A stretch of DNA of 64,000 bases from Aselliscus stoliczkanus. Taxonomy: Eukaryota > Chordata > Mammalia > Chiroptera > Hipposideridae. The stretch covers positions 154,531,523-154,595,522 of the forward strand of contig CM066730.1 in NCBI GenBank assembly GCA_033961575.1, given 5' to 3'. Positions 10,205-21,705 of this stretch are shown here, one piece after another. The translations under genes and the position numbers were made by a program. The notes under the pieces were generated by a model that saw only the letters and a list, made by a program, of their open reading frames with translations, did not search any database and was not told the DNA's origin. Numbering within the stretch: position 1 is the stretch's first letter; every line of letters begins with the position of its first letter.

Positions 10205-11350
10205 CCCAGCGCTGTGACCGCAAAACAAGGCGAGTGGCGCCCGGCGCCGGGCCTTGAAAGGCCGGCGAGCTGCGGCAGCGGCTGCGGGTCTGTCGGCAGG
10301 GCTCGCTTGGCGCGGCCCACTCCCCCGCGCCGCGTCGCGCCCCGAGGGCCGGGATCGCCTCACCGCGGGCTGGCAGGTGGCTCCGGGCCGCGCCGGCCTC
10401 CGGTCCCGCGCTCAGGAAGTTAGTTTGTCCCTCCGGTCGCTGAGTCCCGCGTGCTGTGGGCGCCGCCTCCCCCGCCGCCGCCAGTCCCCGGCCCGCAATC
10501 GCCGCGCCGTGGGCTGCATGTCAAGCAGCCGCCTGTGTTCGCCGCCGCCGCCAGGCCCGCCGTCCTCCCCGCCCGCAGCTGTCACGGTCCCGGCATGCAA
10601 ACTTCTGGCTGGGAACAAAAGGCTCCGCTCGGCCGGGCGGGGGCGAGCCCGCCTCCCTCGCGCCGCGCAGCCCGCCCGCCCGCAGCTCCCTGGAAGCGCT
10701 GGGCTGGCGGCGGCTCTCCTCCCCCTTCCCGCGCCCCGCCGCCCCGCCCGGGCAGCCCCCCTGGAAGCCGGGGAGCGCGAAGCGGAGCCCCAGGGAGGAG
10801 GGCGGAGGCGGAGCCCGGGCGGGGGCAGGGAAAACGAGCGACCGGAGCCGAGAGGGGGGAAGCGGCGGAGAGGATTGGAGGCCGAGGCGGCGAAGGAGGG
10901 GCTTCTGCGCGGTTCCAGGCGCGGAAGCCAGGGCGCCAGGCGCTCGGCTCAAACCCGCGTCCCCGCACGCCCCGCAGCGCGAGGGGAAGCCCCGCCCCGA
11001 GAGGGCGAGAGGAGGGAGCGCAGCGCGCGAGCCTCGGCCTCCGGGCGCAAATCCCCCGACAAAGGGAGGCCCCGCCCTCCCGCCGGCCCCGCCCCCCGCC
11101 GCGTCCCGGCCCCCGGGCTCGGAGCCCAGCCCAAGGACGAGCGAACCCGCGAGGGGCTCCCCCGCCTCCAGCACGCGGCTCTGTCTGGCAAGGGCCGCTG
11201 GGGGCCCCCATCTGCCGGCAGGGTCGTGCCGGCTGCGGCTTGCCTGGCTCTGCTGCCAAAGGCTGCCCGAATCCCCCCAATGTCACCTTTAGCGCGCCCC
11301 TGCTGGGCCCAAGAATACGCCAGCCTCAAACCGGCACTTTCCGGGTGTCT
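10205..11350 (-). promoter_or_regulatory. CpG island, probable internal promoter of KIAA0754/short MACF1
   Basis: About 1.1 kb of dense CpG and very high G+C with many GGGCGG/CCCCGCCC Sp1-type boxes, in sharp contrast to the AT-rich intron either side. It lies 0.7-1.8 kb upstream (in minus sense) of the KIAA0754 start, the place for its promoter. No convincing TATA box. Long open frames across it on both strands are composition artefacts (few stops in GC-rich DNA). Direction of transcription is inferred from the downstream gene; bidirectional activity is possible. Confidence 0.8.
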
Positions 11351-12190
11351 GAAGGAATTTGGTCACGCTCAGAGACCAAGTTATTGGATAAACTCTACGC
11401 ACCTTCCCTCTCCCCCTTCTCTCACACATCAGGCCTTGGCCCATTTTCCCACCAGTATTTCTCTGCCCACAGACCTGTGCGGTGTCCGTGACTGAGGCAT
11501 AGGGATTGGGGGAGGGGCAGTGGGGATGCAGCAGCAGTGGCCCACGCCCAGACACCTGGGCTCCTTTATTGCTGTGCACACCCAAGGAAACCTGAGCCTC
11601 CTTGGGGCCAGCTGAAAAGCATGAGTCTGTATTTCAAGGTTCAAGACAAAATACTAGAGAAAGGTGGCCCACAATCCAGTCCACGGCTTCCTGGCTTTTA
11701 GAAAAGCCACCTAGTCACTTGGTAACTGTTACACAAAGGAAGTACAAAGGGCGACCCCGGCAACTGCCCACCAGAGGCAGCTACATTTCTGAAGGGGCGC
11801 AGTACTCTGCTCCCTCTGCGATGGTCATTTTTCTGAAGGAAAAAAGCTAGTTTATTAACATTTCTGGATCTCTGTTGGACTATATGGTCCATATAGATGG
11901 TCAAACTTATGGAAAAGTTATCTCCATCCTTTACACAAATAGTAAGTGAAGCCAATTGTTGGTGTATGGCGATCTGGCAGTGAAACCGGAGCCGGAGAGG
12001 TCCTTGGCAAAAATCAGGACGACGACTGTGATCAGAATTAAACAACTAAAGACCTTTCACTGGCAAAATGATTTACACTTTTATTTCTCCCTTGGAAAGA
12101 GACTGCTGATCAATTCAGCCCACTCAAATCCAAAAGGCTCTTTCCTTATCTGTAATCTCAAAGGGAGGGGTACAGACTAGATTGTGTCTT

Positions 12191-12300
12191 TTTTTTTTTT
12201 TTTTTTGAGGGTAGTGTCACTGGCTCTCATATGTGCGACCCGAACTGGGGCCGCTGGCTTCCCAAGCCAGCTCTTAACCACCGTGCCACTCGGCAGGCCC
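12191..12300 (-). mobile_element. tRNA-derived SINE (CYN-like)
   Basis: Same family in reverse (T-run, then GAGGGTAGTGTCACTGGC… GCCACTCGGCAGGCCC). Perfect 13 bp target duplication TAGATTGTGTCTT at 12178-12190 and 12301-12313. Confidence 0.92.
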
Positions 12301-14986
12301 TAGATTGTGTCTTGACAGCCTTTCTAACTTTAATATTCTTTAGTTCCAAAACTTTTAAAGGAGCTGCCCCAGACCCTGAGTCCTCCTGGTCCTTTACTGC
12401 AAGACACTAGAAACCCTGTCTTCTGAGGAACAAACAACAGAAAGAACCAAGAATGCTTGACTTAGAGAAGGTTCCAAGGCAATATGATCAACAAGAAGTA
12501 TCTGAAGAACTGGGACGTAGGAGGAAGGAAGCTTGTTCTGGATGTCTCCTTAAATTAAGCTGGCACACTAAGACCCAAGGGCAGATTCTGCACCAACAAA
12601 CAGCTTTCTCACAGCTATTCAAAGAATAGAATGTCCCCCAAAGTGATGACATTCCTGACCCTTGAGGTGTCTGAGCAGAAGTTCAAGCAATCACTTGGCA
12701 GAGACTTAAGGAAACAGATTTACAAATCCTCTATCAGTTTGTTCAGAATGAATTTTAAGATCCCTTCTAACTCTTAACATACTGTGATCCTAAGGGTTGA
12801 TCAACTTACAGATCTGATACTTAACATTTCAGGGAATCCAGGTTTTAATTTTCCTTTAATTATTCAGTACAACTGGAAAAACCTAGAGAATGCAAGATCA
12901 ATTTCACTAGCAAATCTCCCTGGCCAAACACACTTAAGTGTTCAGATATCTTAACAGACTGTTTACTGTGCCAAGGCCCCTCTGGTTGGAAGAATCTGAG
13001 GAATTCTGGCTCTGGACTAAGGGTGGGTGGTTATTCTATTATAAAGAATGATCTTGATGTGGAATCACAAACCTCATGGGCAGAAATTCCTTTCCCGTTT
13101 GCTCATCATGTCAGGTGCCAATCAATTCAGTCTTTTCCGAATCCTGCCCCACACCTATCTACCCTATTCTCACCCCTCTCACCAATTAATGCTCCAGATT
13201 ATAAAATAAATAAGTGGAGCATTTTAGCCACTATGAAGTTTGACTTCAAACTACTTTTCAGTTTAAGTCACACTCCCTGACTAAAATGTTAGGACGGTAC
13301 TACAGAGAAACCTCCCACAAAAAGTTCAAACACAACCTTATAGAAAGGATTACATCAAGTTGCCCAATCCTCCACCCCTGAAAAGAAGCCAAAGAGTGCT
13401 TTGCTTTTTTATCATCAGTATGTGTTTAGAAAGAAATCAAGAGAAGAAGCACAATGTCTCTTTCCTCCATGTCTTATTTTTTATCTGTTCCTGAGTTTCT
13501 CCTCAGTTTTGGTATGTGGAACTCTGCCAATAGCCATTGCAGTGACTGAAATAAATACCTGATACAGCTTTCAGCCTCTTGTTACCCTGATAGCTCCAAC
13601 AACAAAAAAAAGCATCTGTTCATTTCACATGCTGTGTGTAAACTTTTAAAAAGAGAAATATAGGGAGCTCCAGAGAACCACTACGGATGGTTCCCCTGCT
13701 CCTATAACCACAAATGGATGCGCTGAAGCCAAATTTCAAATTAGTTTTCAGTTAGTTGATTACAGAGTTCAAAGAATTCTCTCCTCATTTAGAAATTCCT
13801 GAGAACAGAATTTGGTGTCAGATTTTCCTTCAGTGAACTTAAAAGAAAGAACAATCCCGGCCTTTCCCGCTGTCTTCCTAATTAAAAGCAGCCGGGTAGA
13901 GTCTCTTCACACCCCTGACCCAGCTCCCTTTCCAAGTTTTGGACCTGGCATTTTGCCTTTGTTTGCTCCCGACTTAAGCCACTAGACCCCAGGACAACCT
14001 GGAGACCTTAGATCCACACATCCTCAGATTCTATAATGCCTTTTCATCCATCCCCTCTCCTGGAGGATTAGTTCTGACTAGAGGAGGATACAGAAGACTG
14101 GTTGGATCTTGCACGTTTTAAATCTACAAAATGCCTTTCATCTCAGATCTCTAGATTTTACAAGCTTTTATTTAGTGGCAAGTGGAAACTCCACAGTATT
14201 AGTTTGTACCTGTTGGACATCAGTCACTACCATCCTTTGGTGCTTTTATTATATAAAGATGGCTACTGAGTGGCTCATTAAGCAATATAGCAAGGTATGA
14301 CTCTTGTTTTAAATGGAATACTACTGATTTTGATATTTGAGCTCTCGTGTAATCCTGAACCCATGAAGAAACTTCCCACATGCTGGGCAGGAGCTCTCAT
14401 GGCCCCTGCAAGCCCTTTCCTCCTGTAGACTTTCTATAAGACAGTGTATTAATCCTTCTTTTAGCCACTCACCAAGACAGTGGTGATGACAAAAGCATGA
14501 GGCTTTGCAAGTTAGAAAAGACCTGCCAAAAAAGAGGGAGGAAGGAAGGCAGGGGAGGCTTTGTGGGGGGAATCATGTTCAATCATTAGTACTTGTACAT
14601 ACAGAGATGGTGAAGGCAAGAATTTCTAAGTAAAGGCCTAGAGGTAGGAAACCTAAAAAGGCAGGGACCCTAAAGAAGCAAATTCAAAGTCAGTGTGACT
14701 TGAGTACAGGGCTATGAAAAGGAAAAGTGAGGGGTCAGAATGCTAAGGAGCTCAAGGCCAGTTCAGCAGGGCCCTTGAATGCCAAGCCAAAGAATTTATG
14801 CTTTATTCAGAAAATCATGACTACATCAAGATTTACTTATTTAAACTTACCAGGGGTAATGTGAGTTATTGTGTGGTGGTGTGGAAAGTTAGTCCTAAGA
14901 ATTTGGGAATGGGTGCTCATTCAACTGCCATTTATTGTAATATACATTATCTCATTAAAAAAGTAAATCCAAATCCTTAATTTTAT

Positions 14987-15094
14987 TTTATTTTTTTTTT
15001 GAGGGCAGTATCACTGGCCCTCATATGTGGGACCGAACCGGGGCCGCTGGCTTCCTAGGCCAGCGCTTAACCACCGCGCCACTCGGCCGGCCCT
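14987..15094 (-). mobile_element. tRNA-derived SINE (CYN-like)
   Basis: Reverse-orientation copy with intact A and B boxes. Perfect 16 bp target duplication AAATCCTTAATTTTAT at 14971-14986 and 15095-15110, so a recent insertion. Confidence 0.93.
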
Positions 15095-15864
15095 AAATCC
15101 TTAATTTTATAAATGAAATTTGGGTTGGTAAACTTACTTGTTCCAAGCAACAATTCCTGGACTCTTAGAATTTGAGCCTAGGTCTGCAGATGCTGCATTG
15201 GTGTCCATATGCATAGAACAGGTTATAGTTGGGAAGAGTGAAGTTGGAGCAATCAGTTAGGAGGATTATAGAGTTTAGCAAGAGGTAATAAAAGCCTGAA
15301 TTTGTGAAAATGAAGAAGGGAGCTGTGAAAGGAATTGCAGAGGCAGGATATTTGGAATTCACAACTGACCCGATAGAAGGCAGCAGATAGGGGGAAAAAT
15401 AAGTTTAAAATAATTCTGTAGTATTACTCTTGGATTCCCAAGGGCAAAGTAATACTATACAATGGCATCAGGGAGGAAGAAAATCTTTGAAGAACACATT
15501 CAGTTTGCAGCATCCTGAGTGTGACATACTCAAAGGCAACCCATGTGGAGGTGCCCAGAAAGGCCCCTCACACAAGAGATTGGAGGGTGGGGTAGAGGTA
15601 CAGATTTGGAAGCCTTCTCCCATAGAACAGTGGAGTCCCAGGGGTTACATGTGGAGAGAGGAGGCAGATGACAGAATTTCGGAAACTCCATGTAGAGCAG
15701 CCAGAGAAGAGAATGGAGCGAGTGCAATGTCAGGAAAGTAAGTGGACAGGAAGGTTCTAAGAAATGCTGCATCACAGATGAGGGGGACAACGGGTTAGCC
15801 GAGGCCACCAGACTTGGAACTAAGAAGTCAGTGGACACTTCCAAGGTAACAGTTTCAGCGCCGT

Positions 15865-16020
15865 GATTAGGTTCATTCTTTTTTTCTTGGAAAAATTGAA
15901 ATGAGGATAAAGTAAAATTAGTATGATGATAGCAGTGAAACAAGTAGATGGACAAAATCTTCCCTGAGCAGTTTTTGTGGGGAACAAGTGTAGGGCTTGT
16001 TTCTAACCCTGCAGTAGCAT
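15865..16020 (-). repeat. Inverted duplication, arm A (empty site)
   Basis: Its reverse complement matches 17297-17586 at high identity over about 156 bp (for example AGCCCTACACTTGTTCCCC and AAACTGCTCAGGGAAG). The arms are separated by 1,276 bp. This arm lacks the SINE that interrupts arm B. Confidence 0.9.
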
Positions 16021-17296
16021 TCATCCAAGCAATATTTACTGGGGGCCTACTATGTACCCTAAACTATGCCAGACACTAAGGGAGAATGATGAGGAAGGCA
16101 GGTGTGGAGCCTACATTCTAGTAGAGGAGACAAACATTCGGTTTAATTCAGTGGATAAGTACTCTGAAAACAACGCAAACATTACTACAGCAGCATGGGT
16201 TAAGGGGCTCAATGTGGCCTGGTGGCTCAGGGGAGGCTTTCCTGAGAGAGCGACCATATGGGCTTTCGCGTGGGACTGAGAGTAGCCTTTAGAGTTCTAG
16301 GGTTGCATACTTTCACAAATTAACACCTTCACAAAGTTGCCTGGCTATTTCTATGAAACAGATCCCTGGGTTTCCTCTCCCAAGGAATCTTGCTGTAGAG
16401 GTCCTCTCTCCAATATTAGAAAAGGAAGCAGAATAAATAATACAGAGGAAAGAGGTTTCTGAAAGCTGCCTCTTTCATTTTGTTACTTAAGCGATTCTTA
16501 TCATTTGTTCACAAATAATTTAGATTTGACTTTAAAGAATTAGACCAAAATCAGAGTACTTTGGGAGTGAATCGCAAGATGTTAGAGATATTAAATAATT
16601 CACTTGAATGGGTGCAATGAATTCAAGCTGGAGAGAAGAGACCTACGGTAAGTGTAATTTCTTTGAATTCTTATCATCTTCTTCCCCTGACTCATATATA
16701 CCCATAACCGAATACTAGAAACACATATTTGCTGAAACTGTGAATTAAAGCTTTTCTGTAAAACATCTTGATGTGATATATGTGTTTTGTAGGGAGATGA
16801 ATTTATATCTGTGTTTTTAAGCTGTTTTCCTCTGAAATTAAGCTATTTTTTCCTTAACATCTCAATGTCTTAATTAATGATTGATTAATATTAAGAGGCG
16901 TCTCTCCCAAAGAGGCTGACTTGGTAGTTGCCATTGTGTAGCAACAGAGGCAAAGAACATGGTCTATGTTAAAAGCTAATTAGGCCAAGGACCCTGAGAT
17001 CGTTAAAACTGATCTGATGGGTAACTCTGAATGACCAGGGAAGTTACTGAGCTGGTACTGGCTTCTGGTTAATTCTGGTTGATGATGTGAAAATAACATT
17101 GATTTGTAGAGCACATAAGCCAAGGTCACATAAGCCAAGGTCAAAATGATCTCAAGAAAAACTTGCTGGCTGTGGGATTCTGATATGAATGAATAAATTA
17201 ACAACTAATGAATAAATAAGTAAACATGTCTATGTATGTGTACACAGAGTATATTTAAAGCTGTGTTACAGAGTCATGATGTGAACCCACCCATGT

Positions 17297-17586
17297 ATTG
17301 CTACTCCAGGGTTAGCAACAAGCCCTACGCTTGTTCCCCACAAAAACTGCTCAGGGAAGATTTTGTCCACCTACTTGTTTCACTTGTATCATCATACTAA
17401 TTTTACTTTATCCTCATTTCTATTTTTCTTTCCTTTTTTTTTTTTTTTTTGAGGGCAGTGTTATTGGCCCTCATATGTGGGACCGAACTGGGGGCCGCTG
17501 GCTTCCCAAGCCTGCGCTTAACCCCCGCGCCACTTGGTGGGCCCCCTCATTTCTATTTTTCCAAGAAGAAAAGAACGAACCTAATC
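17297..17586 (+). repeat. Inverted duplication, arm B (SINE-interrupted)
   Basis: 290 bp, of which 133 bp are the SINE and one target-duplication copy; the remaining 157 bp pair with arm A. Not matched to a known repeat family, so probably a local inverted duplication. Confidence 0.9.
17429..17544 (-). mobile_element. tRNA-derived SINE inside a duplicated segment
   Basis: Reverse-orientation copy with a perfect 17 bp target duplication (CCTCATTTCTATTTTTC at 17412-17428 and 17545-17561). It interrupts one arm of the inverted duplication; the other arm at 15865-16020 keeps the empty site. Confidence 0.93.
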
Positions 17587-17654
17587 TTGGGCAGGAGAAC
17601 GATCACCCCTAGGCACAAGGGGCGTAACTTTCCTTATTTATAAATATAAAATAT

Positions 17655-17734
17655 TTGGGTTGTTGTAAAAGTCATGACGTATTTTTCTATGTTTTTCATT
17701 GCAAAAATGTGTCATAATTTTTCCGACAACCCAA
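17655..17734. mobile_element. Mariner-type MITE, copy 1
   Basis: 80 bp palindromic element, TTGGGTTGTTGTAAAAGTC … TTTTTCCGACAACCCAA, followed by TA. Ends and length are of Tc1/mariner MITE type, like human MADE1 in architecture but with different termini. Confidence 0.85.
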
Positions 17735-17784
17735 TACTTCATAAAATTCTAATTTGTATGTCTGAATAAACTTTTTTAATAAAA

Positions 17785-18025
17785 GGATATTATCATTTAT
17801 TGAGCACTTAATATATGCCTAGTGCTTTCATCTACATCACTTCATTCAATTCTTATCAAAACCCTAAATGTATGATTTACCATTGTCCACATTTTATAGT
17901 TGAAGTAAGTATACAGAGGTTAAGTAATTTCTCCTAAGGTCACTCAGGTAGTGAATGATAGAGACAGAAGTTAAAGCTGGATATTTCTGATTCATATTCA
18001 ATTTTTTTCACTACACCATGCTGAA
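17785..18025 (-). mobile_element. MIR SINE
   Basis: TTATTGAGCACTTAATATATG, CATTTTATAGTTGAAG, AGGTTAAGTAATTTCTCC and AAGGTCACTCAGGTAGTG are the reverse complement of MIR. Confidence 0.65.
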
Positions 18026-19489
18026 TAAAGATGGAGATTCCTAACTGCTAACTGACTGCATAAATGACAATGACTCTAAAACGATGGGTAACTACAGAAC
18101 AGTATTTCAGAATCTAGATTTCTTCAAGTACATCTGAAGTAGCCAATTTCTTTTAGTTTTGCTTTGTTTGGGCTAATACTAAAAATAAATTGTGTTCTTC
18201 TAACATATGCTAACTAGTAAAGGAAGGGAGCCCAAAATGGAGAGCTGAGGCATCCAGGCTAGGATTAGCATTTCTGAGGACAAACAACGATCTACCTCAG
18301 GTCTTGCAGAGCAGACAGCATTTTGAGTCCTCACATGGCTTATGAGAAATAGAGAGCATTCATCCAGTCAGTCAAATATTCACTAATCTCCAACTATATG
18401 TATACCAATATGTTAACTACTTTGAGGGACACAAAAATGGATTTATTGAGATGAGAGATGGGACAAATGCATATAATGAGAAAATGCTAAATTAGGCAGT
18501 ATAGGAGTATAATAAAGGCCAAATGAGTTTCACATGTTAAGCGATTTAGGAGACCAGGAGTAGTGAGCTGGGGAAATCAAGGTTTTGTGGAGATATGGGA
18601 CTTGCTAAGCTTTCAGATATGGGCAGAAATCAAATAGCTAAAATATATAGGGAGTTTTTGAGATAAGTGGATGATCTACATAGGAAATAAGACTGGAAAG
18701 ATAGTGGAGATTAAAAAAATGTAGTTTCCAAGACTGGAGAAGGAAAAGACTGAAGGCACAGATCTAGATAGATCAGTTCTGTAGGATGCCCCCATTTAAT
18801 TAATCAGATCAGATGAGATGTCTCCTGCATTGATCTGGAGGAAGGATAAGCATTCACAGAAATAAGGGTGAATACAGACAGGAGCTAAGGGGAAACCACC
18901 TTGGAAGCCCAAGTTTTAGACAGTTACAGCATAATTTATGTCTGTTTCTTCCGTGGGAACCATGTGCGTACATGCTGACTGTCCAATCACACTGGCTCGC
19001 TGCATTCTGAACAGAGGAGCCTTTGTTCCCAACAGAAAGGCTCCAAAGAGACAGCGTCTGATAAAATCACACTAAGATCAGTCCTCCCAGCTGGTGCAGG
19101 GGCTGATGCCATTCCATAACACACCCTACAGGAAGCAGCTAGAGATATGCAGCTGATGGATTTCCACAGCAGGAGCCTGGTGGCAGCAGGGTGGGGTGGG
19201 GGCTGGCCAAGCATGGAGAGAATTCTTCAGCCACTGACTCAAATTAGTTCTCCACGATCTTGACTTTATCCAACGGATCTCTTTAAGTCGCTCTTGAAAC
19301 CAACACTATTTCTTAACGGATTTGTGTAAAAAAGGAGGAAAACCATGAAGCTTCCCCAGGCAGTAGAACTATTTCATAGTTGGTTAACTTACTTGTCATG
19401 GAATTGGAAGAGGGCAAAATATCAACCCCCTTACCTTTCCAGAAGTGGGCTGCAAAATTCTTTGTTGTAAGGGGCTCTCCTGTGTATGA

Positions 19490-19586
19490 GAGGGTGGTTG
19501 GTGGTACCCATTAGGGACCAGTGGCAGCCTCCCCAGGCAAATGTCCCCCAAGAGGCACAACTGCCCCCAGCTGAGAACCACTGGTC
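19490..19586 (-). mobile_element. MER20-like fragment
   Basis: Reverse partial copy ending GCTGAGAACCACTGG, with CAAATGTCCCCCAAGAGGC upstream, the complement of the MER20 start. Truncated. Confidence 0.6.
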
Positions 19587-21487
19587 AAGTATGAGCTTTG
19601 GTACCAAACAGCCCTTTCCATTCTCAGCTCTAACATTTACTTGCTATGTGGCTTAAACAAGTTACTTAACATCTTCAAGTTTCAGTTTCCTTAACTGTAA
19701 CCGAGATTTCAAATGTCTGATTTATGAGGGGTGCAGGGGAACTTTCGGATTAGTGATCGCTTGGACTTAGGTCTCCTTACTGCACTTGCTACATCACTAC
19801 ACACAACTCTCTGCGTCTGTCTCCCATGCTACGCTGGTAAGTAGAGACTGTCCATCCTGAGGCCCCGGCACCCACCCCAAGGACTGGCACAAGTGCTCAG
19901 TAAGGACGGACGGAAAAGAATATGGAACCCCTTCCTCCTAACCCCCACAAAGGGATCCACGGATCAGACCACGTGGCACTTATTCTCATCCCTGGGTGGC
20001 CAAACTTCTGAAAGGTCCACATTTCAAATCACAGCACTGGGAGTAGGAAAATGGCTTGTGAAGGCAGAGGGATCTTCCACAACCAATACCAGAGACTGGT
20101 CTTTGAAAGGCACTTGGTAGCGGCACTGGCATAGTTTTAAGGAAGGTGGGGAGGGAGCACATTTTCCCCATAGCTAGGTTTTCCCAGTGGGGACAGCTGA
20201 GACTTGGGAAGAATCTGTTTGGCAGGAGACAGCCCTTTGGTGCGGTGACCTGACGCGACTCCCTGTGGGACTCATTTTATTCCTGGTGGACCAGCCGACT
20301 TGAACAATGAAGTGCCCTTCAGGGCGATTCATCACGCTTCCTAGAGGCTCACTGTGTACAGCTGTGTGCCCGCCAGCTAGCTTGAAAGTGCCTGGGATGC
20401 TTTTCCGAGCTCCAGGACGAGGCGGGAGCTGGAACCCCTTACCATGCATTTCTAGACATAGCGAGAAACTGTCCTGTTCTGCAAGTCGATGCTAATCTCA
20501 AACCGTGTTCACTCATCAAATATTCAACAATAAACACAAGTTTGGCATGGGTTCTAGTCTTTCTGGAAACATAGTTTTCTTCCTTCCTGTACAAAATCAT
20601 ATGATGACTTTTAGTTGCAAATGCTACATGCTGACATTGTGTTGTGAAGAATTTCAGTAAACGCAAATCAAACTGCTCAGTCCTTTCTTTTGGTTGTGGA
20701 TATATTCGTTTAGTAGCTTTAAAATCTTCCCTTCCTATCAAAATTTCCAGACAGTGTTTTGTGAAATCCATCAACACTTCCTTGATGACCTTCCATTAGG
20801 TTTTCCTACCTTCACTGAGGCCTGGGGCTCCTTTAAGATGATGTAAAGGCTACAATCTTGGGATCTTGTTTGTGATACTGGTATTTGAAATACTAATGGT
20901 GATAGTTTAAAATGGGGCTGCAACAAGTTCACCATAAGCAAATTGAAAGGCCTTAAAGGCTCCTTCACCTTCTCCCCACCCAGTTCCTACGGTGGGGGTG
21001 GAGAGGATTATTACAGAGCCCTGGAATTTTCTGGGAGGGGCAGGGGGTGCTCACATAGGGTTATAAATATAAGCAGCCGAGCTGTGAGCTCCTGGGCTGA
21101 GAACAACTGACAGACTGTAGTCTCCCTTTAAAGGCACAGAATAAGGAGGCTCCCGGGAGCATTTCCACAAAGGAAGTTGCTCGTCTTCTTAGAAACGCAT
21201 CATCAACCAACACCTGCATCAACAGCTCTACGCAAAATAAACTGCAGATGCCAGGGAAAGGGACTTGGAGGCTTGAAACCAGATACAGATTGGTACCAGC
21301 AAAACTAACGACGCATCCAGGGCCTGGCCTAAAGAAATACTGACTTAGAGGCAGTTGTTGCTATTACATACACATAATCAGATCATCAGAAGGCTGCTTG
21401 CTACATAAATATTTCACTTAATCAAGGAGCACTTTTTTCAATTGAATTCTAAGTGTCCCACCTATGGATGGCGATTTTCTTCTAGGG

Positions 21488-21705
21488 CAGTGGTTCTCAA
21501 CCGAGGGAGATTTTTGCCTTCCAGGGGACATGTGGTAAGGTCTAGAGACAGTTTTGGTTGTCACACTGGGGAAGGGTTGCTACTGGCATCTAGTGGGTGG
21601 AGATCAGGGATGCTGGTCAACATCCTACGATGCACAGGACAGCTGTCCAACAACAAAGAATTATCCAGCCCCAAATCTCAAAGGTGCCAAAGTTGAGTAA
21701 ACCTG
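21488..21705 (+). mobile_element. MER20 (hAT-Charlie) near full length
   Basis: Starts CAGTGGTTCTCAACCGAGG and ends with the inverted counterpart …AGTTGAGTAAACCTG; 218 bp, about the size I remember for MER20. Characteristic internal string GGTTGTCACACTGGGG. MER20 copies are known to serve as enhancers in some mammalian tissues; nothing here shows that this one does. Confidence 0.85.

Noticed and set aside
10254..11495. Open frames of up to 413 codons across the CpG island on both strands
   Set aside because: Stop codons are rare in GC-rich DNA; the translations are Arg/Pro/Ala/Gly-rich with no recognisable domain and overlap each other in several frames.
15530..16024. 164-codon minus-strand open frame
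   Set aside because: Overlaps one arm of the inverted duplication and shows no coding character.
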